Positions 1-7,207 of a DNA stretch of 33,398 nt are shown here, piece by piece; position 1 is the stretch's first letter; every line of letters begins with the position of its first letter. The notes under the pieces were generated by a model. That model saw only the letters and a list, made by a program, of their open reading frames with translations. It was not told the origin of the DNA and made no database searches. The stretch covers positions 1 through 33,398 of the forward strand of contig JAPPDF010000036.1 of the NCBI GenBank assembly GCA_028875575.1, read 5' to 3'. The position numbers and the translations under genes are program-made. Source of the DNA: Acidobacteriota bacterium (GTDB lineage Bacteria > Acidobacteriota > Terriglobia > Versatilivoradales > Versatilivoraceae).

Positions 1-67
1 AATCACTCCCCCCTTGAGGGGGAGTCGCAGAAGCCGAGCCGCAGGCGAAGGCTGATGCGGTGGGGGG
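1..67. repeat. Dispersed repeat, left contig end (inverted copy of the right end)
   Basis: The first 67 bases are the reverse complement of the last 67 (33332-33398) with one mismatch, at base 61. The outer part folds on itself (CTCCCCC pairing with AGGGGGAG around a short loop). A degenerate copy lies at 5039-5105 and partial copies at 33277-33301. The presence of several copies shows a dispersed intergenic repeat family, and the contig probably ends here because the assembler could not cross it. Confidence 0.9.
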
Positions 68-84
68 TAGGGCTCGGCTCCGAA

Positions 85-117
85 CCGGGAGCGCGGGCGG
101 GACGCCCGCGCTCCCGG
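85..117. repeat. Perfect 15-bp inverted repeat (strong hairpin)
   Basis: CCGGGAGCGCGGGCG at 85-99 pairs perfectly with CGCCCGCGCTCCCGG at 103-117 around the three-base loop GGA. It lies directly inside the contig-end repeat and about 265 bases before the first gene. There is no T-run, so it is not a standard terminator. GC-rich palindromes of this kind are common dispersed intergenic elements in environmental high-GC genomes. It could also act as an RNA hairpin or a transcription block. Confidence 0.8.
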
Positions 118-381
118 GTGGGGCGCTTCCCATCACTCTTGCTCCTCAAAGGGGGCGCATGCCGGCTTGCCGGACCGCGGTCGGTGTCGATGCGGCAGAG
201 CCGTCACGCTTGGTGGCCCTTCGTGGATCACTCCTTTTTCGTTGTTTTCAGGTAGGGCTCGTGTTCTACAAAGTGATGGAATTGGCGCGGCGCCAGTGCT
301 ACGCTTGACCCGCCCAACGGTCTTGAATTCGGGCTTCGGACTGACCGCGGGTCCGATACAGAGAGGGAGGGATTGAACCCT
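118..381. other. Non-coding leader before the dipeptidase gene
   Basis: No convincing gene is seen here. Bases 208-232, read on the minus strand, resemble the ACGAAGGGCCAC repeat found near 9261 and 17984, so this may be a worn copy. A weak promoter-like pair (TTGTTT near 240 and TACAAA near 266) could drive the dipeptidase gene, but the match is poor. A purine-rich ribosome site (GGAGG at 366-370) precedes the ATG at 382. Confidence 0.5.
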
Positions 382-1437
382 ATGCTGATTGTCGATTCCC
401 ACGTCGATATTGCTCACAATGCCCTTGAATGGGACCGGGACCTGTTGCAGAACATTGCCGCGATCCGGGAATCGGAAGCCGGCATGGCCCAAAAGGGCCG
501 GGGCCTCAACATGGTCAACTACGAGGAACAGCGCCGGGGAGAGATCGGGCTCTTCTTCGTCACCGTTGCTTGCCGGATCGCCTCGATGGGGAAACGCTTC
601 TCCGGCGTGCGGAACCAGGATATCGCCTACTCCAAGTGCCGCGGCGAGCTGGCCTATTACCGCCTGATGCAGTCCAAGGGGGTGCTCCGCCAGATTCGGG
701 ACCGCCAGGGGTTGGAGGCCCATTTGAGGGACTGGGGCCGGGATTCCGGGTCCGCGCCCCTCGGTTTCGTGCTCACCATGGAGGGAGCCGATGGCATCGT
801 CTCTCCCGAGCAGGTTCCGGAATGGTGGGATGAAGGCCTGCGTGTGGTGAGCCTCTGCCACTACGGCGTCAGCAGTTATTCCCACGGGACCCAGGCTCCG
901 GGGGGGTTGACGCCCCGTGGGCGTCCCCTGTTGAAAGCCCTGGAAGCGGCCGGCATGCTGCTGGACCTGACCCACCTGGCCGACCAGGCCTTCTGGGAAG
1001 CCCTGGACGCCTTTGGAGGCCGAGTGCTGGCCACCCACAACTGTTGCCGGGCCCTCTGCGACCATGACCGCCAGTTCGAAGACAGCCAGATCCGGGCCAT
1101 CGTGGAACGCTCCGGGGTCATCGGGGTGGCCCTGGACGACTGGATGCTCTCACCGCTGTGGGACCGCCAGGCCATCGACAACAGCGGCATCACGCTGGAA
1201 ACGGTGGCCGACCACATGGACCACATCTGCCAGGTGGCGGGCAACTGCAACCACGTCGGGATCGGGACCGACCTGGATGGGGGCTATGGGAAAGAACAGG
1301 CTCCCTGCGACATGGATACCATCGCCGACCTGCAGCGCATCCCCGAGATACTTCGAAGGCGGGGCTACGCCGACGCGGATGTCGCCAGGGTCATGCACGG
1401 GAACTGGATCGAGTTTCTTCGAAGCAGTTGGAACTGA
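382..1437 (+). CDS. Membrane dipeptidase family protein (peptidase M19)
   Basis: A 351-residue protein of the renal dipeptidase (M19) family, zinc-dependent amidohydrolases that split dipeptides, often including those with a D-amino acid. The dinuclear metal site is complete: HVD (His7, Asp9), Glu134 in TMEGAD, His198 in DLTHLAD, His219 in THNCC, and an aspartate in GTDLDGG (297-299). No signal peptide or membrane segment is visible, so despite the family name it is probably cytoplasmic. I chose ATG 382 over an in-frame TTG at 373 because GGAGG at 366-370 is 11 bases from the ATG but only 2 from the TTG. The next gene, a PLP enzyme, starts 63 bases downstream on the same strand, so the two may share a transcript for amino-acid or peptide breakdown. 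The family call is firm; the substrate is unknown. Confidence 0.9.
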   Translation: MLIVDSHVDIAHNALEWDRDLLQNIAAIRESEAGMAQKGRGLNMVNYEEQRRGEIGLFFVTVACRIASMGKRFSGVRNQDIAYSKCRGELAYYRLMQSKGVLRQIRDRQGLEAHLRDWGRDSGSAPLGFVLTMEGADGIVSPEQVPEWWDEGLRVVSLCHYGVSSYSHGTQAPGGLTPRGRPLLKALEAAGMLLDLTHLADQAFWEALDAFGGRVLATHNCCRALCDHDRQFEDSQIRAIVERSGVIGVALDDWMLSPLWDRQAIDNSGITLETVADHMDHICQVAGNCNHVGIGTDLDGGYGKEQAPCDMDTIADLQRIPEILRRRGYADADVARVMHGNWIEFLRSSWN

Positions 1438-1500
1438 TTCCCTGACGCCGGGGGGGCGGCGGTCCCTGCGGCGCTTGTTCTCGGAGCCAATGAAAAACAG

Positions 1501-2628
1501 ATGAACATCGAACCGCTCATTTCTCCGGACGCCTTCGTCGGCCTGGAAGGACTGATCCACCTCTGCACGGGCGGGGAGTCTCCCTGGATGAAGAACCACC
1601 AGTCGGTCTACGCCGATTTCGCCCGCTTGAAGAGTCTGGGGTACGAAGGCCGGGGGGAGGTGGCCGACCGGACCGAGGCCTGTCGGGAAAGAGTGGCCCG
1701 GTTATGGAACGTCCCTGCCGACCGGGTGGCCTTCCTGCCCTCGGCATCGGAGGGGATGAACTGGCTGGCCCGAGGCCTCGACTGGAGGGCCGGGGACAAT
1801 GTCGTGACCACCGGCCTGGAGTTTCCCTCGGTGGCCTACGCCTGGAGGTCTCTGGAAGCAGGGGGCGTGGCCGTACGAAGAGTTCCCCATTGCCAGTGGA
1901 GGGTCAGGGAAGAGGACCTGCTGGCTGCCGTCGACGACCGCACCCGGGTGATGGCCGTGAGCCAGGTCAGTTTCTACACCGGTCAGTGCCTGGATTTGCA
2001 GCGCCTGGCGGAGGGTGTCTCCCGGCGGGGCGTTCTGCTGGCCGTGGACGCCACCCATGCCTCGGGCGTGGTGGAGGTTCCGGCGGGCGTGACCGACCTG
2101 TGCGTGAGCAGTTCCTACAAGTGGATGCTGGCCACCCACGGGGTGGCCCCCTGCTACCTGAGCCCCAGGGCCGAGAATCACACGGCCGCAACCTGCTTCG
2201 GCTGGCGCAACCTGGTGGCCTGGCCCCGGGAACGCATGGAAGTCGTTTCGGATGTACCGGTCCGTCCCATGCCGGAAAAGATGGAGCCCGGCAACCCCAG
2301 CCTGGTGTCGGTGATGTTCTTGAACAATGCCCTGAAGGTTCTGTTGAGCACCGGGATGGCCCGCATCCAGGAGCACGCCCGGCAGTTGTCGGCAAGGATC
2401 GCGGCCGGCCTGGAAGGGTTGGGACACACCGTCATCACACCCGGCGAGTCCTCGGCCCGTTCCGGAAACACTTGCTTCCTGTCTGACGAGGCCGGGTCGA
2501 TTCAGGATCATCTCCGCAGCCGAAAAATTCTGGTTTGGGGGGAGTTGGGCCGAGTGCGGGTTTCCGGACACCTCTACAACGGCAGCCGGGACGTGGACCG
2601 CCTGCTAGCGGCATTGGCAGAGAATTGA
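1501..2628 (+). CDS. Class V aminotransferase-fold PLP enzyme
   Basis: A 375-residue fold-type I PLP enzyme of the class V aminotransferase / cysteine desulfurase-like group. Lys207 in SSYKW is the expected Schiff-base lysine, and Asp183 in AVDATHASG sits where the aspartate that pairs with the PLP ring nitrogen is found. QVSFYTGQ fits the segment that packs against the cofactor. The protein lacks the mobile cysteine loop of a true IscS/SufS desulfurase, so an aminotransferase, epimerase or lyase acting on an amino acid is more likely. The ribosome site is weak (GGAG 14 bases before the ATG), which suits translation coupled to the dipeptidase gene ahead. The superfamily is sure; the reaction cannot be told from sequence alone. 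Confidence 0.85.
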   Translation: MNIEPLISPDAFVGLEGLIHLCTGGESPWMKNHQSVYADFARLKSLGYEGRGEVADRTEACRERVARLWNVPADRVAFLPSASEGMNWLARGLDWRAGDNVVTTGLEFPSVAYAWRSLEAGGVAVRRVPHCQWRVREEDLLAAVDDRTRVMAVSQVSFYTGQCLDLQRLAEGVSRRGVLLAVDATHASGVVEVPAGVTDLCVSSSYKWMLATHGVAPCYLSPRAENHTAATCFGWRNLVAWPRERMEVVSDVPVRPMPEKMEPGNPSLVSVMFLNNALKVLLSTGMARIQEHARQLSARIAAGLEGLGHTVITPGESSARSGNTCFLSDEAGSIQDHLRSRKILVWGELGRVRVSGHLYNGSRDVDRLLAALAEN

Positions 2629-2708
2629 AGTGGATGATTTCCGCGCCGTTCTCACGTCCCTCCGGTTGAGAAATACGGGCTAGCCGGAGCCCACCGATTG
2701 GAGGAGTC

Positions 2709-4058
2709 ATGCAAGCTGGCCGGATAGGGCTGTTTGTCGCTCTGCTTGTCCTGGTTTCCTTGGGAAGTTCCGCCTGGACCGTCCCCGCGGCCGCTTCGGA
2801 CGAGAAGGTGAGCCGCGAGAGCCTGGACTACTTCATCATCGTGACCGGCAGCGAACTGCTCCAGGGTGTCTACGCCGATCAGCACACCCAGTTCATCGCG
2901 CGGACCCTGGGTCCCCTGGGATATCGCTGCCTGGGTTCGATGAGCATCGGAGACGTCCAGACGGACCTGTACCATGCCCTGGATTTCGCTCGCCGGAAGG
3001 CTCCCCTGATCCTGACCACCGGCGGTCTGGGTCCAACCAGTCAGGACATCACCCGCAAGGTGCTCTCCGACTACACCGCCATCGCCCTCAAGGAGCATCC
3101 CGGAGCCCTGACCGATCTCAAGAAGAGATACGGAGGGGCTCAGGGAATCTTGCGACCCGTTTTGCGCGGACAGGCGCTGGCCCCCGCCAAGGGGACCTAC
3201 CTGCCCAATCCCAACGGAACCGCGGTAGGGCTGGTTTTCGACGACAGCCAACGCGTGATCGTGGCGCTGCCGGGGCCGCCGCGCGAGCTTCGACCCATGG
3301 TCAGGAACGAGCTGGTGCCCTATCTTTCGGAGCGTTTCGGGCTGCGCAAGGTGGGCCATTCTCTCACCATGCGGTTTGCGGGGATCGGCCAGTCCAGCAT
3401 CGACCGGGTGATTCGAGACCATTTGAAGCTGCCGGAGGAACTGGCAGTCTGGTCTTCCTTCAACTCCAACCGCGTCGATATCACCTTCTCCTTCCCGGGC
3501 AACACACCTCAGGAACTGGAGCGTCTGAGAGGTCTTCAGGGCGAGCTCCTCCAGCATATCGGTGAGTACATGTATTCCGACGCCGGTGCTTCGCTGGAGG
3601 ATCGAATCTGGCACCTGCTTCAGCAGAAGGGTGTTTCCCTGGTGCTGGGCGAAATTGCCAGCGGGGGAGCGGTTTCTTCCAGTCTGCTGGCGGGGCAGGG
3701 AGAATCGACCCGTTTCCTTGGCGCCTATGCGGCCGGGAGCCCTCAGGCCTTGAGCCGGCTGTTTGGCGCCAAGCGGGATGCGGGCCTGGCTCCGTCACCT
3801 GAACGTCTCGCCAGCATGCTGGCCAGACAGGCGGCGGAAACGAAAGAGGGAGCCTGGGTGCTGGTCGTGGGTCCGGTGGGTCTGGACGAGAGCGGGGCGG
3901 CATTCGTTTGGATAACTGCCGGGTCGGTCGGGAGCGGCTTCGCCTCCCGCAGGATCAACGTGAGAAAGGGCCGCCGGCTCCGCAGGGATCGACTGGTGAC
4001 CCATGCCCTGGACCTGCTCAGGCGGGAGTTGTCCAAAGAATCAGGACTTGCGCCATGA
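2709..4058 (+). CDS. Exported CinA-like protein (MoCF domain plus degenerate CinA C-domain)
   Basis: A 449-residue protein related to CinA. After a clear Sec-type signal peptide (a hydrophobic stretch to about residue 25, then AAASDE), residues 38 to about 210 form a molybdopterin-binding-like (MoCF) domain with IVTGSELLQG and TTGGLGPTSQDITR. The C-terminal part (about 305-449) resembles the CinA/PncC deamidase domain, but the family's ESCTGG active-site motif reads EIASGG at 315-320, so NMN deamidase activity is doubtful. CinA proteins are normally cytoplasmic, so the signal peptide is odd. GGAGGAG lies directly before the ATG. The stop overlaps the start of the TlpA-type gene (ATGA), so the two are translationally coupled. 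Family membership is good; the function in the envelope is unknown. Confidence 0.8.
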   Translation: MQAGRIGLFVALLVLVSLGSSAWTVPAAASDEKVSRESLDYFIIVTGSELLQGVYADQHTQFIARTLGPLGYRCLGSMSIGDVQTDLYHALDFARRKAPLILTTGGLGPTSQDITRKVLSDYTAIALKEHPGALTDLKKRYGGAQGILRPVLRGQALAPAKGTYLPNPNGTAVGLVFDDSQRVIVALPGPPRELRPMVRNELVPYLSERFGLRKVGHSLTMRFAGIGQSSIDRVIRDHLKLPEELAVWSSFNSNRVDITFSFPGNTPQELERLRGLQGELLQHIGEYMYSDAGASLEDRIWHLLQQKGVSLVLGEIASGGAVSSSLLAGQGESTRFLGAYAAGSPQALSRLFGAKRDAGLAPSPERLASMLARQAAETKEGAWVLVVGPVGLDESGAAFVWITAGSVGSGFASRRINVRKGRRLRRDRLVTHALDLLRRELSKESGLAP

Positions 4059-4645
4059 ATCGATCGTCGCTGAAGCTGGGAGTGGCTGGAATCATCCTGC
4101 TGGCCTCGGTTTTTGCCTACTACCACTTTGAGGTGGTGCCTCGGATCCGGGCCGGCCGGCTGGCTGGGAGTTATACAGACCCGGCCTCCCGTCCCGAGGT
4201 CAACGGGTTTCGCTTTGAAACCCGGCGCGGAGTCGAGGGAATCGGGGACTATTCCGGCCGGGTGGTGGTGGTGGACGTCTGGGCCAGTTGGTGTCCGCCT
4301 TGCGTGGAGGGCATCCCGCGCTTGGCGGCACTGGCAGAGAGATTCAGGGACGCACCCTTCGACCTGGTGGGCCTGAGCGTGGACCGCGGCGGCTGGGAAG
4401 ATCTCGATCCCTTTCTGGAGAGGTATCCCGAGATCAACTACGAGGTGGCCGTCCCTCATTCCCTTCCCACTTTTCACCTCTATGCGCTGGTCGACCTGAA
4501 TCCGTTGGGAGATGTGGCCGTCCTGCCCACCTTTTTCGTCATCGATGCCCGGGGCAGGCTGGCTGGAAAGTTCGTGGGATCGGACACCCTCCCTGAGGTT
4601 TCCGCCCTGGTTGGCCGGTTACTGGAGGAGATCTCCGATGTCTGA
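4055..4645 (+). CDS. TlpA/ResA-type membrane-anchored thioredoxin
   Basis: A 196-residue thioredoxin-fold protein. Residues 7-22 form one hydrophobic N-terminal segment, either an uncleaved anchor or a signal peptide, placing the domain in the periplasm. The active site WASWCPPC (residues 76-83, Cys80 and Cys83) is typical of TlpA/ResA/CcmG-type disulfide reductases. The cis-proline region VLPTFFVID follows near residue 152. Such proteins keep cysteines of exported proteins reduced, for example during cytochrome c maturation. The gene overlaps the exported CinA-like gene by 4 bases and queF by 8, so the three form an operon. I chose the ATG at 4055 because it starts directly before the hydrophobic segment. 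Confidence 0.88.
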   Translation: MNRSSLKLGVAGIILLASVFAYYHFEVVPRIRAGRLAGSYTDPASRPEVNGFRFETRRGVEGIGDYSGRVVVVDVWASWCPPCVEGIPRLAALAERFRDAPFDLVGLSVDRGGWEDLDPFLERYPEINYEVAVPHSLPTFHLYALVDLNPLGDVAVLPTFFVIDARGRLAGKFVGSDTLPEVSALVGRLLEEISDV

Positions 4646-5024
4646 ATACACCCCTGATCATGCCGAGTCCGGGATCGATGCAGCGCTTCCAAAGCTGGAG
4701 GTGTGGCCCAACCAGTTTCGAGACTACGAAATTACCATCCAGGTGCCGGAATATACTTCCATTTGCCCCAAGACCAACCTTCCGGATTTCGGCACGATCA
4801 CCCTGTGTTACGTGCCGGACCAGGTCTGCCTGGAGCTCAAGGCGTTCAAGGGATACATCCTCGGGTACCGCTCCCTGGGCATCTTTTACGAGAATGCCGT
4901 GAATCGCATCCTGCGGGATGTGGTTGAGGCCTGTCAGCCGGTCCGAGCACTGGTTCGAGGTGAATTCAATGTGCGCGGCGGCATGAAGAGCATCATCGAG
5001 GCCCGTCATCCCCAAGGGCGGTGA
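4638..5024 (+). CDS. queF: NADPH-dependent 7-cyano-7-deazaguanine reductase QueF
   Basis: A 128-residue unimodular (short-type) QueF, which reduces the nitrile of preQ0 to the amine of preQ1 using two NADPH in queuosine tRNA modification. The catalytic pair is present in SICPKTNLPDFG: Cys43, which forms the thioimide with substrate, and Asp50. The QueF signature ELKAFKGYILGYRSLG begins at Glu66, and Glu85 in FYENAV matches the substrate-recognition glutamate. The residue just before it, usually histidine, is tyrosine here. GGAGGAG lies 7 bases upstream of the ATG, inside the TlpA-type gene. No other queuosine gene is in the window, so its place in this operon looks like co-transcription, not pathway grouping. 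Confidence 0.92.
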   Translation: MSEYTPDHAESGIDAALPKLEVWPNQFRDYEITIQVPEYTSICPKTNLPDFGTITLCYVPDQVCLELKAFKGYILGYRSLGIFYENAVNRILRDVVEACQPVRALVRGEFNVRGGMKSIIEARHPQGR

Positions 5025-5038
5025 ATCTCGGCCGGCGG

Positions 5039-5105
5039 CCTCCCACCGCATCAGCCCTGGCCTGCGACTTGGCCTCAGCAACTCTCCCTCGGCAGGGGAG
5101 TGATA
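5039..5105. repeat. Degenerate internal copy of the contig-end repeat
   Basis: By eye, 52 of 67 positions match the right-end copy (33332-33398), in the same orientation, starting at CACCGCATCAGCC and ending in AGGGGAGTGAT. It lies just after queF. With the end copies it shows a dispersed repeat family about 67 bases long. No coding potential. Confidence 0.75.
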
Positions 5106-5276
5106 GTGGAGGCCTGGGGAGTGTCGAGCCACGGTTCGGTCGGGAAGGGTAAATCCCGGTCGGCGGCCCAAGTTGCGATTGATTGGGATTTCGGCCCATG
5201 TTACTATTTTTCTGCCGTTTGCCCGTGGTGCCGGCTGCAGGAAATTTCGCTTCCCGCCTGTCGGCCAAAGTTTTGG

Positions 5277-5305
5277 TTGACAAGAGTCCGTTCCGGGCAG
5301 ATACC
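5277..5305 (+). promoter_or_regulatory. Candidate promoter for the ferredoxin genes
   Basis: A perfect -35 box TTGACA (5277-5282) is followed, after 17 bases, by GATACC (5300-5305), a weak -10 box. It lies about 80 bases before the first ferredoxin start, in the 361-base gap after queF. Apart from the repeat copy at 5039-5105, I see nothing else in that gap. Confidence 0.5.
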
Positions 5306-5385
5306 CTAAGTAAGCAGTCGCCTGGAGCGAACGACGGGTTTTCGGAAATGTCCCTGAAGGCATCATTTCTTAAGAGGAGTTTTGC

Positions 5386-5646
5386 ATGACCTACATCATT
5401 ACCGAGCCCTGCATTGGAACCAAGGACACTGCCTGTGTGGATGTCTGTCCGGTCGATTGCATTCATCCCAAGTCCGACGAAGATGGATTCGAGGAGGCCG
5501 AGCAGCTCTATATCGATCCGGACGAATGCATCGACTGTGGGGCCTGTGTTCCCGCCTGTCCGGTGGAAGCCATTTTCGCCGAAGAGGACCTTCCGGATCA
5601 GTGGAATGAATACCTCGAAATCAACGCCAACTGGTACCAGAAGTGA
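5386..5646 (+). CDS. 7Fe ferredoxin ([3Fe-4S][4Fe-4S]), copy 1
   Basis: An 86-residue ferredoxin of the seven-iron type. Its cysteine pattern matches the Azotobacter FdI class: Cys9, Cys17 and Cys58 fit the [3Fe-4S] cluster, Cys48, Cys51, Cys54 and Cys21 the [4Fe-4S] cluster, and Cys25 the extra cysteine nearby. It is a small soluble, low-potential electron carrier. AGGAG lies 8 bases before the ATG. A second gene coding an 88% identical protein follows 93 bases downstream on the same strand. The C-terminal tail ([10 protein letters not shown]) is identical in both, suggesting a shared binding face. The redox partner is not evident from the window. Confidence 0.93.
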   Translation: MTYIITEPCIGTKDTACVDVCPVDCIHPKSDEDGFEEAEQLYIDPDECIDCGACVPACPVEAIFAEEDLPDQWNEYLEINANWYQK

Positions 5647-5739
5647 GCGGTATCGCTCAATGACGGAATGGGGGTGGGCTTACCCCTCCAACGATTTGAT
5701 TCTCATGCTCCCAATGCTGAAAGAAGGAGGAAATCGATC

Positions 5740-6000
5740 ATGGCTTACGTGATTGCCGAGCCCTGTATCGGAACCAAGGATACAGCCTGTGTGGATGTCT
5801 GTCCCGTGGATTGTATTCACCCCAAGTCCGACGAGGATGAGTTTGAAGGTGCCGAGCAGTTATACATCGATCCGGACGAGTGTATCGACTGCAACGCCTG
5901 CGTCCCTGCCTGTCCGGTGGAGGCTATTTTCGCCGAAGACGACCTTCCCGACGAGTGGTCCCACTACCTGGAGATCAACGCCAACTGGTACCAGAAGTAA
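5740..6000 (+). CDS. 7Fe ferredoxin ([3Fe-4S][4Fe-4S]), copy 2
   Basis: An 86-residue tandem paralogue of the preceding ferredoxin. Ten residues differ (positions 2, 4, 6, 34, 37, 52, 67, 72, 74, 75), and all eight cysteines are kept. Gly52 to Asn, between Cys51 and Cys54 of the [4Fe-4S] site, could shift redox potential. It has its own strong ribosome site (AAGGAGG, 9 bases before ATG), so it is independently translated, probably from the same mRNA as copy 1. I chose ATG 5740 over an upstream in-frame start because of that ribosome site and the match to copy 1. The stop lies only 6 bases from the stop of the convergent PLP enzyme gene. Confidence 0.93.
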   Translation: MAYVIAEPCIGTKDTACVDVCPVDCIHPKSDEDEFEGAEQLYIDPDECIDCNACVPACPVEAIFAEDDLPDEWSHYLEINANWYQK

Positions 6001-6006
6001 ATGACC

Positions 6007-6990
6007 CTAGCGGGTCTCCAGGTCGGGGTGAAGGGGAGTGCTCAGGTATTTCAGGCCACTGTCGCAGACCAGGAAAGCGATGGTGGCCCCCTGCTCTTCC
6101 TTTTGCAGCAGTTGAATGGCCGCGGCCAGATTGGCCCCTGACGAAAAACCGCCGAATATCCCCTCCTCTGCAGCCAGCAGCCTGGCGGCTGCCATCGCAT
6201 CCTCATCGGTAACCTGAAGGTAGCCGCTCACCAGGCTCCGATCCACCAGCGGGAGATCGGGAAGACTGTACCCGCCACCCTGAAGCTGGTGGTTGGAACG
6301 CTCGACCGGCTTCCCGGCCAGCACCGCGGCTCCGGCAGGCTCCACGATGTAGGCGCGAATGGTGGGATTCTGCCTTCTCAGGTAGCGGGTCACACCGCTG
6401 AAGCTTCCGCCCGATCCTACGAAATCCAGGAACACGTCGACGCAGCCGCCGGACTGCTCCCACAGTTCGGGACCCGTGAAGCGTTCGTGAGCCAGCGCGT
6501 TGGAGATCAGATCGAACTGGTTGGCTCGAAAAGCCCGGCGCTCCCGGACCAGTTGGCCGGTCCTCTGTTCCACCAGGGCCAGATCCTCTCCGGAGACCTG
6601 GTTGGGAGGAGATCCCGGCGCCTGGTCCACCAACACCACCTCCGCGCCCAAGGCCCGCATCATGCGCGCTCTCTCGGGGGTATTGCCACGCGACATGACC
6701 GCAACGAAGGGATGTTCCAGCGCCCGGCACACGATGGCCAGGCCGGTGCCGGTGTTCCCGCTGGTGAGCTCCACCACCGTCTGGCCCGGACGAAGCGAGC
6801 CGTCCCGCCGAGCCTCTCGAATCATCTCCAGCGCAACCCGATCCTTCTTGCTGAATCCCGGGTTGAAGTATTCCAGCTTGGCCAGCAGGCGTCCCTGAAG
6901 TCCCAGGATGGGAACTGTGCGCCTGAGCTCGACCAGGGGCGTATTGCCAATGGTGTCGGTAATGGATAGGCTGGGTGAACGATCCGCCAT
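6007..6990 (-). CDS. Cysteine synthase/CysM-like PLP enzyme
   Basis: A 327-residue fold-type II PLP enzyme of the cysteine synthase / O-phosphoserine sulfhydrylase group. IGNTPLV opens the protein; Lys49 in NPGFSKKDR is the Schiff-base lysine; TSGNTGTG is the substrate-binding loop; GSGGSFSG binds the PLP phosphate; and CDSGLKYLST near the end is typical of the family. It would make cysteine from an activated serine and sulfide, or carry out a related beta-replacement. ATG at 6990 fits the normal N-terminus. A TTG at 7032 has the better ribosome site (GGGGAG about 5 bases away) and would add 14 residues, so the start is open. It is convergent with ferredoxin 2 and divergent from the aldo/keto reductase. 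Confidence 0.87.
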   Translation of the reverse strand: MADRSPSLSITDTIGNTPLVELRRTVPILGLQGRLLAKLEYFNPGFSKKDRVALEMIREARRDGSLRPGQTVVELTSGNTGTGLAIVCRALEHPFVAVMSRGNTPERARMMRALGAEVVLVDQAPGSPPNQVSGEDLALVEQRTGQLVRERRAFRANQFDLISNALAHERFTGPELWEQSGGCVDVFLDFVGSGGSFSGVTRYLRRQNPTIRAYIVEPAGAAVLAGKPVERSNHQLQGGGYSLPDLPLVDRSLVSGYLQVTDEDAMAAARLLAAEEGIFGGFSSGANLAAAIQLLQKEEQGATIAFLVCDSGLKYLSTPLHPDLETR

Positions 6991-7048
6991 GCTGTTTCGG
7001 GAATGAGAGACTACCGGGAACGGAGGCGGCAAAAACTCTCCCCCGGCG

Positions 7049-7078
7049 GTGACCTGGAGGCCGCTTCGGTATTATAAT
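7049..7078 (+). promoter_or_regulatory. Promoter for the aldo/keto reductase gene
   Basis: A consensus -10 box TATAAT (7073-7078) is preceded after 18 bases by GTGACC (7049-7054), which matches the -35 consensus in four of six positions. It would give a leader of about 120 bases before ATG 7208 and supports that start over upstream in-frame codons. Confidence 0.6.
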
Positions 7079-7207
7079 CCAGCCCATGCCTGCAGCTTGA
7101 GAATGGTAGGTGATTCGCCTGGATTGGGGCGTCGTACGGTGACTCTGCGGGATAGCCGGGACGGCATTCGGGCCGAATTCGATGACGTGCTGAAGCGGAG
7201 GTCGACG

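Noticed and set aside
5025-5385. Riboswitch or small gene before the ferredoxins
   Set aside because: Only a repeat copy and a promoter are seen; no conserved RNA fold or coding frame is recognisable.
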